Origin: Myxococcus xanthus
GTDB lineage: Bacteria > Myxococcota > Myxococcia > Myxococcales > Myxococcaceae
Assembly: GCF_006402735.1 (NCBI RefSeq)
Contig: NZ_CP017174.1
Coordinates: 3,413,001 to 3,477,000 of the forward strand
Direction: 5' to 3'
DNA: 64,000 bases
The position numbers and the translations under genes are program-made. How positions within the stretch are numbered: position 1 is the stretch's first letter; each line of letters begins with the position of its first letter. The notes under the pieces were generated by a model. That model saw nothing but the letters and a program-made list of their open reading frames with translations. It made no database searches and was not told the origin of the DNA. Positions 7,736-16,416 of the stretch are shown one piece after another.

Positions 7736-8890
7736 TCAGGGAATGCGCTCCCACGCGTCCTGCCAGTTCAAGCCCGTGCCCGGCGCGTAGTGCAGCGCGG
7801 AGCCCTTGCACCAGCCAGAGTAGGGGAAGGGCTTGCAGCGATAGCGCAGTCCATCGGTGCCCCGTACCACGGTGCCCGCGGCATAGCCCTCAATCCCAGA
7901 CGGGTAGACAGGCTCGCCACCGCCACCCGGAGGCGGCTTCATGATGTCGACCTGGAAGGTGTAGCCCGTCTCACGCGCGTAGACGCGGTTGCCCAGCGCG
8001 TCCTGCACGGGATTCACGCGTCCCGAAGCGTCGAGCACGCCCACCTGCACGCGGCTGGACGCGCCGTTCACCCGCTGCGCCAGCGCATGAATCCACTGGG
8101 CCGCCGGCGAGGCCGTGGCCAGGGGATGCACATGGGATTCGGCGTCGGCGCCCTGCGCGTCGAACACGCGCAGCGTCACCGAACTCCCCTCGGGGAGGTC
8201 TTCACGCGCCTGCACCTGGCCCAGCTCCTTCCATGACGAGGGCGGCGGCGGGGTGTTGCTGAACTTCACGTCGGTGCAGGCGTAGAAGGCCTCCGGGCTG
8301 TCCGAGCGCTGCCAGATGCCGTAGATGACATGCGAGCCCGTCTTCCCTTGTGGGAAGGGGCAGTTGAGCCGGTAGCGGTTGTTCTGGGCGGAGACGTGGG
8401 TGATGGAGCAGAAGGGATTTGCTTCCAGGTCCGACCACTTCAGCGGCAGCGCCGGGTTGTAGCCCTCGCGCGTGACGTAGAGGCGGAAGTAGCCGGTGGC
8501 GTGCACGGCGGTCGCGTGGAAGACGAACTCGAAGCGGCCCTGGGTGTCCGGGGTGATGAGCGTGGAGGGCCAGTCCGTGCGCGCGAGGTCCAGGCCCCGG
8601 TGGCTTTCATTCGCGGCGCTGCACAGCTTCCCGTCCGGAATGATGTCGCGGTGCCTGTCGTTGGCGTTGCCCTGCCGCACGCCATTCCAGTCGTAGAGCG
8701 CCTGCGTGCCGCCGGCCTGGATGAGCGCCTTGCACGCGTCGGACTTCGGCGTCTCCGGCCCTTCCTTGAAGCAGCTGTAGACGCGGCTGAGAGGTACTTC
8801 CATGGAGCCGTGCGCCAGGGCCACGCTGGCGCACAACATGGACACGACGGCGAGCGACGCGCCGAGACACCGCTGCACTGCTGAGGTCAT
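7736..8890 (-). CDS. Secreted AA10 lytic polysaccharide monooxygenase with chitin-binding module
   Basis: A 384-residue secreted copper enzyme that oxidatively cleaves chitin or cellulose. The Sec signal peptide ends in VALA, so cleavage exposes His27 (HGSMEVP), the N-terminal half of the copper histidine brace. His130 (TAVHATGYF) fits the second ligand. The AA10 catalytic domain covers about 27-210, followed by a linker and a GbpA-like second domain (about 212-320). A C-terminal CBM5/12-type module (about 332-384) has the aromatic pattern GLRYRCKPF, GWCKG and NWQDAWERI. AGGAGGAAGG precedes the ATG. The likely role is in predation or biopolymer breakdown. A short match to its CBM code near 5970-5993 was judged coincidental. 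Confidence 0.93.
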   Translation of the reverse strand: MTSAVQRCLGASLAVVSMLCASVALAHGSMEVPLSRVYSCFKEGPETPKSDACKALIQAGGTQALYDWNGVRQGNANDRHRDIIPDGKLCSAANESHRGLDLARTDWPSTLITPDTQGRFEFVFHATAVHATGYFRLYVTREGYNPALPLKWSDLEANPFCSITHVSAQNNRYRLNCPFPQGKTGSHVIYGIWQRSDSPEAFYACTDVKFSNTPPPPSSWKELGQVQAREDLPEGSSVTLRVFDAQGADAESHVHPLATASPAAQWIHALAQRVNGASSRVQVGVLDASGRVNPVQDALGNRVYARETGYTFQVDIMKPPPGGGGEPVYPSGIEGYAAGTVVRGTDGLRYRCKPFPYSGWCKGSALHYAPGTGLNWQDAWERIP

Positions 8891-8947
8891 CCCTTCCTCC
8901 TGTGGTGTGAGGAGGGAGGGCGCGGCCCCCGAAATCGGGTCAACGGC

Positions 8948-10420
8948 CTAGAAGGCCTTCCACGCCATCAGGAGCTTGGAGGCGACTTCAGAGGTGATGA
9001 GCGGCAACACGCCGCCACCGCCGACGATGTTGACGATTTCCGACATGGACCCGCGGCACACACCGCCCCACGCGGGCTGCCGCGCCAGGCCCACGGAGGC
9101 ATAGGCGGAGTAGTCCACGAAAAAGGACGAGGGCAGCACGGTGCCGTTGGGCTCGCAGAGCAGGTGCTCCTCGGGCGGCGAGTCCACCACCTCCTGCACC
9201 ACGAAGCCTCCGCCGGCCGTGTCCGCCGCCGTGCGCGCGCACAGCTCCGCCCACGTCATCGGCGCGCCATAGGCCGCCTGCACCCGCTCCGTGTAGGGGA
9301 CGGTGCCAGCGGAGCGGCCCAGGAAGACGGCTCGGCCGCCATAGTCCCAGGCCCGCTTGAGCACGAAGCGCGCCGGCGTCGCGGCGACCAGGGCCACCAG
9401 GTCCTCCACGCGTTCGCCGTCGGGGCCCTGCGTGGGGCCGGGCTGGAACATTCGCGTCCACGGCACGGACGCGCGCACCGCCTCCAGCTCTTCGCCGGTG
9501 AGCCGCGCGGCTTCGGCCAGTGCGGGCTCGGCCAGGGCCTGCGACAGGCGGGCGAAGGTCAGCTTCACCTCCACCTGCGAGGCGGGGGGATTGAGGAACA
9601 CCGCCTTCTTGCCGGGCACGGTGCCCAGGAAGTCCTCGACCCAGGGGGAGGGGGACTCCTCCAGGCGCCGGACGAAGAGGTGCCGGTACACCAGGTCGTA
9701 CTTCTTGCCGTGGGCCACGAAGGCGTCGTCACCGGACACCTCGTCCGGATGGACCAGGTCCGCGTCCGCGCCGAATTCGCGGAAGCGCTCGCACAGCCAG
9801 CGCAGCTCCGTGATTTGGGCGTCATTGCGGCGGCACAGCAGGGCCACCGTGTCTGGCATCCGGCCGTTGCGCTCGGTCGCGTAGCCGTCCAGCAGCGCTC
9901 GGTACAGCGCCAATGCGTTGCTGCCGTTGAGCGACAGCAGGGCGTGCAGGGACTTCTCCGGATAGCGGAAGTAGCGGCCCACCACCTCGATGAAGGTGCG
10001 GGCCGCGATGTCGGAGTACCCCTGCATGGCGGGGATGGTGGCGTTGACCTCCAACGCCCACGGCGTGCCGCCCGCGACGAAGTAGTCCACGCGGGTGGTG
10101 GCCAGCCGGGTGGACTGGCGCCAGGTGCGCTCGGCGAGCACGCGCTCGAGAGGGGAGAGGGCGCCCAGCAGGGACTCCGCGTCCGCGCCCTGGAGTTGTG
10201 CCTGCGCCATCTTCACCGTGGCGGAGGACAGGCGGGCGGACAGCTCCGAGCGGCGGCGAATCTCCGCGGCGTCGAGCACCACGGGCGTGGCGGTGATGGG
10301 GATGGGGCGGGTGGTCCCGTCCGGTCGCGTGACGGCGAGGCCCCGCTGGTAGGCGATTCGCGCCAGGTCGGGCGCGATGTGGCGTGCCTGGCTCCGGAGC
10401 ACGTCGATGAACTCTTGCAC
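8948..10420 (-). CDS. ATP-grasp-like enzyme, possibly amide ligase
   Basis: A 490-residue cytoplasmic protein (GTG start) lacking signal peptide and membrane helices. The C-terminal half has ATP-grasp character: RFVLKRAWDYGGRAVFLGRS looks like the nucleotide-binding strand with its Lys, followed by a GGFVVQEVVD strand. The N-terminal half contains RVDYFVAGGTPWALEVNATIP, like the substrate-binding part of glutathione-synthase-type folds. Enzymes of this fold join a carboxylate to an amine using ATP, but the substrate is not evident. It lies 57 bp upstream of the LPMO on the same strand, so the two may be co-transcribed without being functionally linked. Confidence 0.55.
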   Translation of the reverse strand: MQEFIDVLRSQARHIAPDLARIAYQRGLAVTRPDGTTRPIPITATPVVLDAAEIRRRSELSARLSSATVKMAQAQLQGADAESLLGALSPLERVLAERTWRQSTRLATTRVDYFVAGGTPWALEVNATIPAMQGYSDIAARTFIEVVGRYFRYPEKSLHALLSLNGSNALALYRALLDGYATERNGRMPDTVALLCRRNDAQITELRWLCERFREFGADADLVHPDEVSGDDAFVAHGKKYDLVYRHLFVRRLEESPSPWVEDFLGTVPGKKAVFLNPPASQVEVKLTFARLSQALAEPALAEAARLTGEELEAVRASVPWTRMFQPGPTQGPDGERVEDLVALVAATPARFVLKRAWDYGGRAVFLGRSAGTVPYTERVQAAYGAPMTWAELCARTAADTAGGGFVVQEVVDSPPEEHLLCEPNGTVLPSSFFVDYSAYASVGLARQPAWGGVCRGSMSEIVNIVGGGGVLPLITSEVASKLLMAWKAF

Positions 10421-10756
10421 GAAGTCGTGACCTCGATGGTACGCCCGGGTGTCTTCCGGGCGGCGCGAACCCTACGCCTGGACGGGTCCACCGGTCCACG
10501 GGCCCGGAGCCTCCCTTCGGGGCGGGACGCACCCTCGGTGGCCTTTGGCTGCCCGCCGGGCCTGGGCTGGCCGCTCCGGGGCGCACCCGGACAGCGGCGC
10601 TGGAAAGGCTTCCATTGTTGCTTATGTTTCCGGGTTGCTGTTGTGGTTCCGCCAAGGTGATGTCTCCTGGCGAATGTTGCGTGAGACAGTCTGACTTGCG
10701 CGAACGGCCTGTCTGGCTTACAACCGTAGACGCCGTTCGACCGGGAATGTCCTGAC
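10421..10756. promoter_or_regulatory. Divergent intergenic region
   Basis: 336 bp between the ATP-grasp-like gene and the next rightward gene. It holds an AT-richer island (about 10612-10655) that is the likeliest promoter area. No confident -35/-10 pair, operator or hairpin stands out. Confidence 0.3.
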
Positions 10757-11191
10757 GTGAGTCGCTCCACCTATCACCAGCCCGTGAGTTCCGTCCGGTC
10801 GCGCCGTCTGGCGCTGCCGTTCGCGCTCGTGTGCGTGCTGGCGTACATGGGGAGCGTGATGCACTTCGCCCTGGTCCAGCACGCCACGTGTCTGGAGCAT
10901 GGTGAGGTGATGCACGTGGAGGCTGGTGACGCCCATGGCGCCGGTCACGTCGAGGTGTCCTTCGACGACGTGCGGCTCGCCTCCAAGAGCACGGAGGCGG
11001 ACTCCCACGGCTCCGACGCCCACTGTGTCCACGCCTTCTTCCGGCGGGAGGCTCCGCCTCCGCAGCAGGACACGCCGTCCCTTCTGGTCGCGCCCGCTCG
11101 CTCCGAGCCCGCGCTGGCGGTGTTCCGCTTCCACGCGGAGCCCGTCGCCCGGCTGCACCTGGCTCCCAAGGCGTCTCCGCCGCGCGCGTGA
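10757..11191 (+). CDS. Small exported His/Cys protein (DUF2946-like)
   Basis: A 144-residue protein with one N-terminal hydrophobic segment (about 20-40) that acts as signal anchor or signal peptide. The His-rich region after it carries Cys and several His residues (HATCLEHGEVMH, then SHGSDAHCVHAF). The C-terminus is Pro-rich and ends APKASPPRA. These traits resemble DUF2946-type small proteins found beside metal transport genes. A second protein with almost the same ending lies at 20432-20857 in the metal-uptake operon. The start is GTG with GGGA upstream. Metal binding is inferred from residue content; the exact role is unknown. Confidence 0.5.
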   Translation: MSRSTYHQPVSSVRSRRLALPFALVCVLAYMGSVMHFALVQHATCLEHGEVMHVEAGDAHGAGHVEVSFDDVRLASKSTEADSHGSDAHCVHAFFRREAPPPQQDTPSLLVAPARSEPALAVFRFHAEPVARLHLAPKASPPRA

Positions 11192-11465
11192 GGCCCGGGA
11201 GTTTGCTCGCTCACGCGGCCTGTCGCGCCGTGTGAGGCTGCCCGTCCGCTAAAGCCAGACAGACTCCGTCCGCTCCGCGCGGGCTGTGAGTCATTGCGGC
11301 TTTGCGTCCATGCTGGCTGAGCTGTCTCACGGCGTCCGTGTTTCGTGCCCCTCGCACGTCCCTTCCATTCCCACGCACCCGTGGCGGCCCCTCCATGTCC
11401 TGGCGGTGTTCGTTGCTGGCGCGCGGGCGTGGCACACCCGCAGTCCAATCCCGTGGAGTAGCACC

Positions 11466-11963
11466 ATGACGAAGAAGCTCCTTGCCGCGTTCCTGTTGTC
11501 CACCGCGCTCGTCTCCGCCGGCTGCGGCGACGACCATCCCGAAGAAGAGGGCGTCGACGCCGAGGCGTGTGAGCACCTCCAGAATGGGCCTGCCACTTCC
11601 GTCTTCGCCTGGCCAGGCACCAACAACCCGCCCTCCGAGATTCACGCGGACCACCGTCGCTACGACATCACCCTGATGAGCGGCCCGGACGGGAATTCGG
11701 GCTTCGTGTTGTTCGCCGCGGGCGAGGCCACTGACTACGTCATCTACACCAACGCATCCGTGCCCCTCTCCATCACCACCGCCAACGGTGTGGCGGTGGA
11801 AATCGAGGAGAGCACCAGCAGATCCGAGGGCTGCACCGACATCAAGGGCCGCCACGTTGTTCCGCTCTCGGTGGGCACGCACCGCCTGTACTTCGGCCCC
11901 ACGTCCATCGCGACGGTCGGCGTCCTCATCGAGGAGTCGCACGACCACGGCCACGACCACTGA
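11466..11963 (+). CDS. Lipoprotein with His-rich tail
   Basis: A 165-residue lipoprotein with signal peptide MTKKLLAAFLLSTALVSAGC and lipidation at Cys20. The mature part is a compact beta-rich domain of about 140 residues, and the chain ends in SHDHGHDH, a potential Zn/Cu/Ni-binding tail. Two Cys (in EACEHL and GCTDI) could pair. The start is ATG at 11466 with GGAG seven bases upstream; the open frame extends further left but shows no coding character there. It follows the His-rich small protein by 274 bp with no identifiable element between. A periplasmic metal-handling or metal-sensing role is inferred. Confidence 0.65.
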   Translation: MTKKLLAAFLLSTALVSAGCGDDHPEEEGVDAEACEHLQNGPATSVFAWPGTNNPPSEIHADHRRYDITLMSGPDGNSGFVLFAAGEATDYVIYTNASVPLSITTANGVAVEIEESTSRSEGCTDIKGRHVVPLSVGTHRLYFGPTSIATVGVLIEESHDHGHDH

Positions 11964-11996
11964 CGCTGTCCCCGGGCCCCCTGGCCCATTCACCCG

Positions 11997-12023
11997 GGGG
12001 CCGGCGCTGTCGGTGCCGGCCCC
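11997..12023 (+). terminator. GC hairpin after His-tailed lipoprotein
   Basis: GGGGCCGGC (11997-12005) pairs perfectly with GCCGGCCCC (12015-12023) around a 9-nt loop, 33 bases after the stop and just before the next gene's ribosome-binding site. Same class as the hairpins near 5830, 7680 and 32120. Confidence 0.6.
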
Positions 12024-12046
12024 TCGTTCCCCGAAGAGAGATGACC

Positions 12047-12430
12047 ATGGGGTCCTTCCAGCAGTTCCTGACGGACAAGAACATCCCCTCCGAGAAGCTT
12101 CTCCGCCTGTCGCGTCAGCTCGAGTCCTACGGCTCCGAGGGCCGCACCCTCCTGAAGAAGCGGAGCGCCCGTCGCCGTGACAAGGACACGCAGGGCAAGG
12201 GCTACGAGTCGCTGTCCATCGGCAAGCCGAAGAGCGGCCGGGGCATCAGCACGCAGCAGCTCCAGGCCGCGCTGGGAGACCTGCCGCTGACGGCCAGCGT
12301 GCGCGGAAAGCTGGTGCGCGCCGTCAACGCGGTGCTGGGCAAGCAGGGTGGAAGCCCGGTGGATGCACCCGCGCTCTTTGGCGCCAGCCCCGTGCGCCGC
12401 GGCGCCACGGCGAAGAAGTCCGCGAGCTGA
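12047..12430 (+). CDS. Conserved-looking basic protein of unknown function
   Basis: A 127-residue cytoplasmic protein, strongly basic in the middle (LLKKRSARRRDKDTQGKGYE) and helical at both ends. It has no signal peptide, membrane segment or enzyme motif. The second of two nearby ATGs is preferred because GAGAG then sits six bases upstream; the first, at 12041, would touch the ribosome-binding site. The composition would suit nucleic-acid or partner-protein binding, which is only inference. The next gene follows after 15 bp, probably in the same transcript. Confidence 0.5.
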   Translation: MGSFQQFLTDKNIPSEKLLRLSRQLESYGSEGRTLLKKRSARRRDKDTQGKGYESLSIGKPKSGRGISTQQLQAALGDLPLTASVRGKLVRAVNAVLGKQGGSPVDAPALFGASPVRRGATAKKSAS

Positions 12431-12445
12431 GAGGGGACAGCGCCC

Positions 12446-13048
12446 ATGTCCGGCAATGCCATGTCCACCGTGATTCCCTGTGAGCTGCGACGCGATGGAG
12501 ACCGGCTATTCGACGTCTCCATGTGGTGCCTCGGGCGGGATGTCCTCTGCCCGGAGGGGAACCTCCTCGTTCGCCGGGGGCTCGTGCGTCACGCGCGTCC
12601 CGAAGGCGTGGAGGGACAGAGTCCCTACACGGTGGGCCTGCCGGGCGGTGGGCGACTGACGCTGTGGGGCTTCGGCGCGCTGTGCGAGTGCGGCGAAGCC
12701 ATCTTTGTCCCGCGGGCGGGCTTCGCGCCCATCCTGCTGGAAGGTGTGCCGGGCCGACTTCCGTTTCGCGCGGAGGAGCTGGGCCCGGCGCGCTTGCCGG
12801 CCACGGGGCACGAGCGGCGGGCGCTGCGCGCGGGGCTGGCCTCGCTGGCGGGGTGGCTGGCCGAGCACGAGGACTGGGTGTCCTCCGAGATGGGGCCGTC
12901 CTGGCGCCGCGAGTGTTTCGAGGCGCGTCGCAAGGCGCCCCCTGTCGCCGCGGATGGACTGGCCTCGGCGTGGCGGCGCTTCGCCTCCCGCCTTCGTTTC
13001 CTGGATTCAGGATTCAACGTCTGCACCGCCCCGGTCGCCGGGGCCTGA
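12446..13048 (+). CDS. Hypothetical protein with several cysteines
   Basis: A 200-residue protein of no family I recognise. It begins after GGGGAC seven bases upstream. Cys residues cluster in two places (CLGRDVLCPEG and LCECGEAIF) and could bind metal, although no classic zinc-ribbon spacing is present. It is Arg-rich in the C-terminal half (WRRECFEARRK, WRRFASRLRF). No signal peptide or membrane helix is evident. It sits between a small basic protein and a large TPR protein, with 15 and 10 bp spacing, so the three look like one operon. Confidence 0.5.
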   Translation: MSGNAMSTVIPCELRRDGDRLFDVSMWCLGRDVLCPEGNLLVRRGLVRHARPEGVEGQSPYTVGLPGGGRLTLWGFGALCECGEAIFVPRAGFAPILLEGVPGRLPFRAEELGPARLPATGHERRALRAGLASLAGWLAEHEDWVSSEMGPSWRRECFEARRKAPPVAADGLASAWRRFASRLRFLDSGFNVCTAPVAGA

Positions 13049-13058
13049 GGAGGACATC

Positions 13059-14792
13059 ATGTTGGCGCGACTGCTCCGAGCCGATGAACCTTCCGTCCAT
13101 GCCCGCGCGCCGTGGGAGGATGTCGCGGATGACGCGCTCCCCACGCCGCGCCCGCGCGAGGGCCTGGGTAACGCACACCTGGATGTCACCACCGCCTGGC
13201 CCCAGGCCCAGGCCTGGTTCGACCAGGGCCTGCGGCTGTTGCAACTGGGCTGGGGCGGTGAGGCCCGCCGCGCCTTCGCGCAGGCCACGCGGGAGGATTC
13301 GTCGCTGGCCATGGCCTGGTGGGGGCTCGCCCTCACGCGAGGCTCCGGCGCCCGCTTCGCCACCGCCCGCGCGGAGGCCATGGGCCGCGCGCTGGCCCTG
13401 AGCGAGGGCACCTCGGACCGCGAACAGCGCTACATCGTCGCGGGCAGTCTGCTGGCGGAGAAGGGCTCTGCCAATGGGCGCCACGCCTTCGTGCGTGACA
13501 TGGAGTGCCTCATCGACCGCTATCCCGAGGACGGCGACGCGCGGCTGCTGCTCGCGGGCTTCCTCCTGGACGGCTACGAGCCAGATGGCCGGCCCGGACA
13601 GGGGCAGCCGTATGCGCAGGCCCTGCTGCGCGAGCTGCTGCGCTCACACCCGGACCACGCGGGCGTCCACCATGCGTGGGTGCATGCCATGCTGAACAGC
13701 GGCCGGCCCGAGGCTGCTCGGGACAGCGCCCGCCGCCTGGTGACGCTGGCGCCTCGTGCCAGTCCCGCGCTGCTCTCCGCGGGGCGCCTGCTTCAGCGGG
13801 TCGGGCTGGTGGCGGAGGCCCAGCGCGTGCTGGAGGCGACGGTGGCCGCGGATGATGCGTACCTGGCCGAGGAAGGGCTGCACACCTCCGACGCACCGAG
13901 TGCCGAGGCGGCCATGCGGCTGCTCAGCCAGGGCTGCGCCGAAGCGGGCCAGTACGGCGAGTCCCAGGCGTGGGCCCGTCGCCTGCGGCAGCGGGTGGAA
14001 GGTGCTGGAGGCGACGACCAGGCGCTGCTGTTCGCCGCCGCCACGATGGTGTCCGCGCACCTGCGCTTCGGCTTCTGGCGTGCGGCGGCGGACGTGCCCA
14101 TGGCGCTGTCCGATACGGCAAGCCCGGCGGAGCGGGCGCTGCGGGACGGGATGCGCCAGTACACGCGGGGCCTCAGCCTGTTGGAGGCCGCGCGCCTGGG
14201 CGAGGTGGAGCGGGTGTGCAATTCGCTGGACGCGCAGCATGCGCTCCTGGCGGAGGCTCGTCGCTCGGAGGACTTGGCCCTGTGTCCACGGGATGTGGCG
14301 CGTGTGGTGGAGGTGGCCGCTCAGGAGCTGCGCGGCGCGCTGGAGGCTCGCAGGGGCGAGGTGGGCCGCGCCGAGGCCACGCTGACGCGTGCGTGGCGGT
14401 TGGAGCGGCGGCTTCGGGCCGCGGGGCCCGCGGCCTTCTCCCGACCCGCGCGCGAGGCCCTGGTCCGGCTGCGTCTGCGCACTGAGCGAGAGGACAAGGC
14501 GGTGCAGTTGGCGAAGACGCTGGTGGCGGAGCGGCCCGGGTGTGGCCACCTCCGACTGCTGTCCGCCGAGTCGCAGGTGGCGCTCGGCGCTTGGAGCAGC
14601 GCGGTGGAGGACTTCACCGCGTTCCTCGACTGCTGGCGTGATGCGGACCCGCCTCAGCCGGAGCTTCGCCGCGCTCGGGCCTTCATCGCCAGCCGAGGGC
14701 GTCTGCTGCGGCTCGTGCGCCCGCCGGAGCTCCTCGCCCCGCGGGAGACCGGGACGCCGGCCCTGTCCACGCATGGGACGGTGTCCTGCTGA
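13059..14792 (+). CDS. Large TPR-repeat protein
   Basis: A 577-residue protein built of helical repeats. An early segment, PQAQAWFDQGLRLLQLGWGGEARRAF, is characteristic of TPR proteins that begin by tallying a short repeat, and further TPR-like pairs follow to about residue 520. No signal peptide or catalytic motif was found. The start is ATG 13059 with GAGGAGG directly upstream; the open frame continues left inside the previous gene but without coding character. TPR proteins are usually scaffolds; its partner may be one of the two small proteins encoded immediately upstream. Confidence 0.7.
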   Translation: MLARLLRADEPSVHARAPWEDVADDALPTPRPREGLGNAHLDVTTAWPQAQAWFDQGLRLLQLGWGGEARRAFAQATREDSSLAMAWWGLALTRGSGARFATARAEAMGRALALSEGTSDREQRYIVAGSLLAEKGSANGRHAFVRDMECLIDRYPEDGDARLLLAGFLLDGYEPDGRPGQGQPYAQALLRELLRSHPDHAGVHHAWVHAMLNSGRPEAARDSARRLVTLAPRASPALLSAGRLLQRVGLVAEAQRVLEATVAADDAYLAEEGLHTSDAPSAEAAMRLLSQGCAEAGQYGESQAWARRLRQRVEGAGGDDQALLFAAATMVSAHLRFGFWRAAADVPMALSDTASPAERALRDGMRQYTRGLSLLEAARLGEVERVCNSLDAQHALLAEARRSEDLALCPRDVARVVEVAAQELRGALEARRGEVGRAEATLTRAWRLERRLRAAGPAAFSRPAREALVRLRLRTEREDKAVQLAKTLVAERPGCGHLRLLSAESQVALGAWSSAVEDFTAFLDCWRDADPPQPELRRARAFIASRGRLLRLVRPPELLAPRETGTPALSTHGTVSC

Positions 14793-14988
14793 GCGGTGCC
14801 GGAATGGCATGGGGGCCGCCGCCTGTCGGCAGTCCCCATCGAGCATGAGCCCGGCCCACGGACCTCATTGCCCGCGCGTCGCGGGTTGACTGTCATCCGC
14901 TGGAACTCCGCCTCGCGTTGGCGTCCACCAGCCGCGCTGGCGTCTCCCTCTGCTTGACGGACCCGCGCCGTTCGCGCGAGGAGGGGGC

Positions 14989-15540
14989 ATGCCCACCTTC
15001 CGCCTCAAGCAGGACCAGGCCGCGTTGCTCGTCGTGGACATCCAGGAGCGCCTGTGCGCCGCCATGGACCGGGACGCGCTGGACCGGATGCTCAGTCGCA
15101 CCACCGCCGCCATCGAGGGCGCACGCGCGCTGGGCCTCCCCATCCTCCTCACCGAGCAGTACCCCCAGGGTCTGGGGCCCACGCATTCGCTGTTGCGGAT
15201 GCGGGTGCTGAAGGACGTCAAGGCGGTGGAGAAGCTGGAGTTCAGCGCCGCCGTGCCAGACGTGCTGGCCGCGCTCGGCGGGCGCACGCAGGTGCTGGTT
15301 GCGGGCATGGAGACGCACATCTGCGTCTTCCAGACGGTGCGTGACCTGGCCGAACGAGGCCTGTCCCCGTTCCTGCTCACGGACGCGGTGGTGTCCCGCG
15401 CGCAAGAGGACCGGCAGGTGGGCCTCCAGCTGTGCCGTGACGCGGGCGCGCACGTCGCCACGGTGGAGGCCGCGCTGTTCGACCTGCTCGGGCGCGCCGG
15501 TACGCCCGAGTTCAAGCAGGTCTCCGCCGCGGTCCGCTGA
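14989..15540 (+). CDS. Isochorismatase-family cysteine hydrolase
   Basis: A 183-residue cytoplasmic enzyme of the isochorismatase/nicotinamidase superfamily. The catalytic triad is visible: Asp17 in LLVVDIQERL, Lys82 in EKLEFSA, and the nucleophile Cys112 in METHICVFQT, just after the typical cis-peptide region. The length fits the small single-domain subgroup (often annotated YcaC-like or hydrolase of unknown substrate). GAGGAGGGGG precedes the ATG. Its substrate cannot be predicted. It converges on the metal-transport operon, with only 3 bp between the two stops. Confidence 0.88.
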   Translation: MPTFRLKQDQAALLVVDIQERLCAAMDRDALDRMLSRTTAAIEGARALGLPILLTEQYPQGLGPTHSLLRMRVLKDVKAVEKLEFSAAVPDVLAALGGRTQVLVAGMETHICVFQTVRDLAERGLSPFLLTDAVVSRAQEDRQVGLQLCRDAGAHVATVEAALFDLLGRAGTPEFKQVSAAVR

Positions 15541-15543
15541 CGC

Positions 15544-16416
15544 TCAGCGCGCCTTCTGCACCGCGTGGACGAGCATCCGGAGGACGGTCGCCACGGCCAC
15601 CATGGCCGCGGCGAACACCGTCTGCGAGCCGCCCACGGGGAAGTCGTAGAAGAAGGCGAAGAGATAGCCGCCCACGCCCGCGATGGCGCCGAAGAGCGTG
15701 GCGATGAAGAAGGTCCACGGCAGCCGCAGCTCCAACATCAGCGCGGCGATGGCGGACAGCGTGGAGAAGGCGAACACCGGCAGCGCGCCCAATGCCCGGG
15801 CGCACACGCCCACCATGACGCCGATGCTGACCATCAGCACGCCGTCCAGCAGGCGCACCGGCAGCCCCTGCACCAGCGCTCCCGTCCGGTCGAAGCTGGC
15901 GAAGGTGATGCCCCGGTACCACCACAGCTGGATGAACATGACGGCCCCGCCAGCGATGGCTACCGTGTAGAGCTGCTCGGGCGTCACCAGCACCGCCGTG
16001 CCGAAGAGGATGCCCTGGATGTCGTGCGCCTCTTGCGCGATGCGGTCTCCCACGAGCACCGCCGCGCCGCCCGCCAGCGCATAGGCCAGGCCCAGCAGGC
16101 TCTCCCGCGTGAGGCGCAGCTTCGCCGGCTCCGTCATCAGCAACATTGTGGCCAACAGCGCCAGGGTGGTGGCGCCCAGCACGGGCTCCACATGCGTGCC
16201 CAGGTGGATGGCCGCGTAGAAGGCCAGCGCCACACCCAGGCCCGCGGATTGGGCCACCGCGGCGCTGACGAACACCATGCGCCGCAGCACCACGTACACG
16301 CTCAGGAAGCCCAGCACGCCGCCCGCGATGAGCGCGCACAGCAGCGGGTCCCTGAACAAATCGAACGCCAGGTGGAACTGCTCCCACTTGGATGGTTCAG
16401 CGAGCGTCGTTTCCAC
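15544..16416 (-). CDS. Zinc/manganese-type ABC transporter permease
   Basis: A 290-residue integral membrane subunit of an ABC-3 family metal importer, with about eight hydrophobic helices. It would form the channel through which the metal delivered by the binding protein crosses the inner membrane. A GTG at 16416 is taken as the start, giving a 20-bp overlap with the ATPase gene; the open frame runs further upstream only as a shadow of the ATPase. It is the last gene of the operon. Family membership rests on overall hydrophobic pattern plus context (ATPase, binding protein); specificity for Zn or Mn cannot be decided. Confidence 0.88.
   Translation of the reverse strand: METTLAEPSKWEQFHLAFDLFRDPLLCALIAGGVLGFLSVYVVLRRMVFVSAAVAQSAGLGVALAFYAAIHLGTHVEPVLGATTLALLATMLLMTEPAKLRLTRESLLGLAYALAGGAAVLVGDRIAQEAHDIQGILFGTAVLVTPEQLYTVAIAGGAVMFIQLWWYRGITFASFDRTGALVQGLPVRLLDGVLMVSIGVMVGVCARALGALPVFAFSTLSAIAALMLELRLPWTFFIATLFGAIAGVGGYLFAFFYDFPVGGSQTVFAAAMVAVATVLRMLVHAVQKAR

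Noticed and set aside
10696-10723. TTGCGC and TTACAA spaced about 16 bp as a promoter for the small His/Cys protein
   Set aside because: Both hexamers deviate too far from the consensus to support a call.
12705-13058. An N-terminal extension of the TPR protein overlapping the upstream gene
   Set aside because: The segment is an out-of-frame shadow of the preceding gene, and GAGGAGG with ATG at 13059 gives a natural start.
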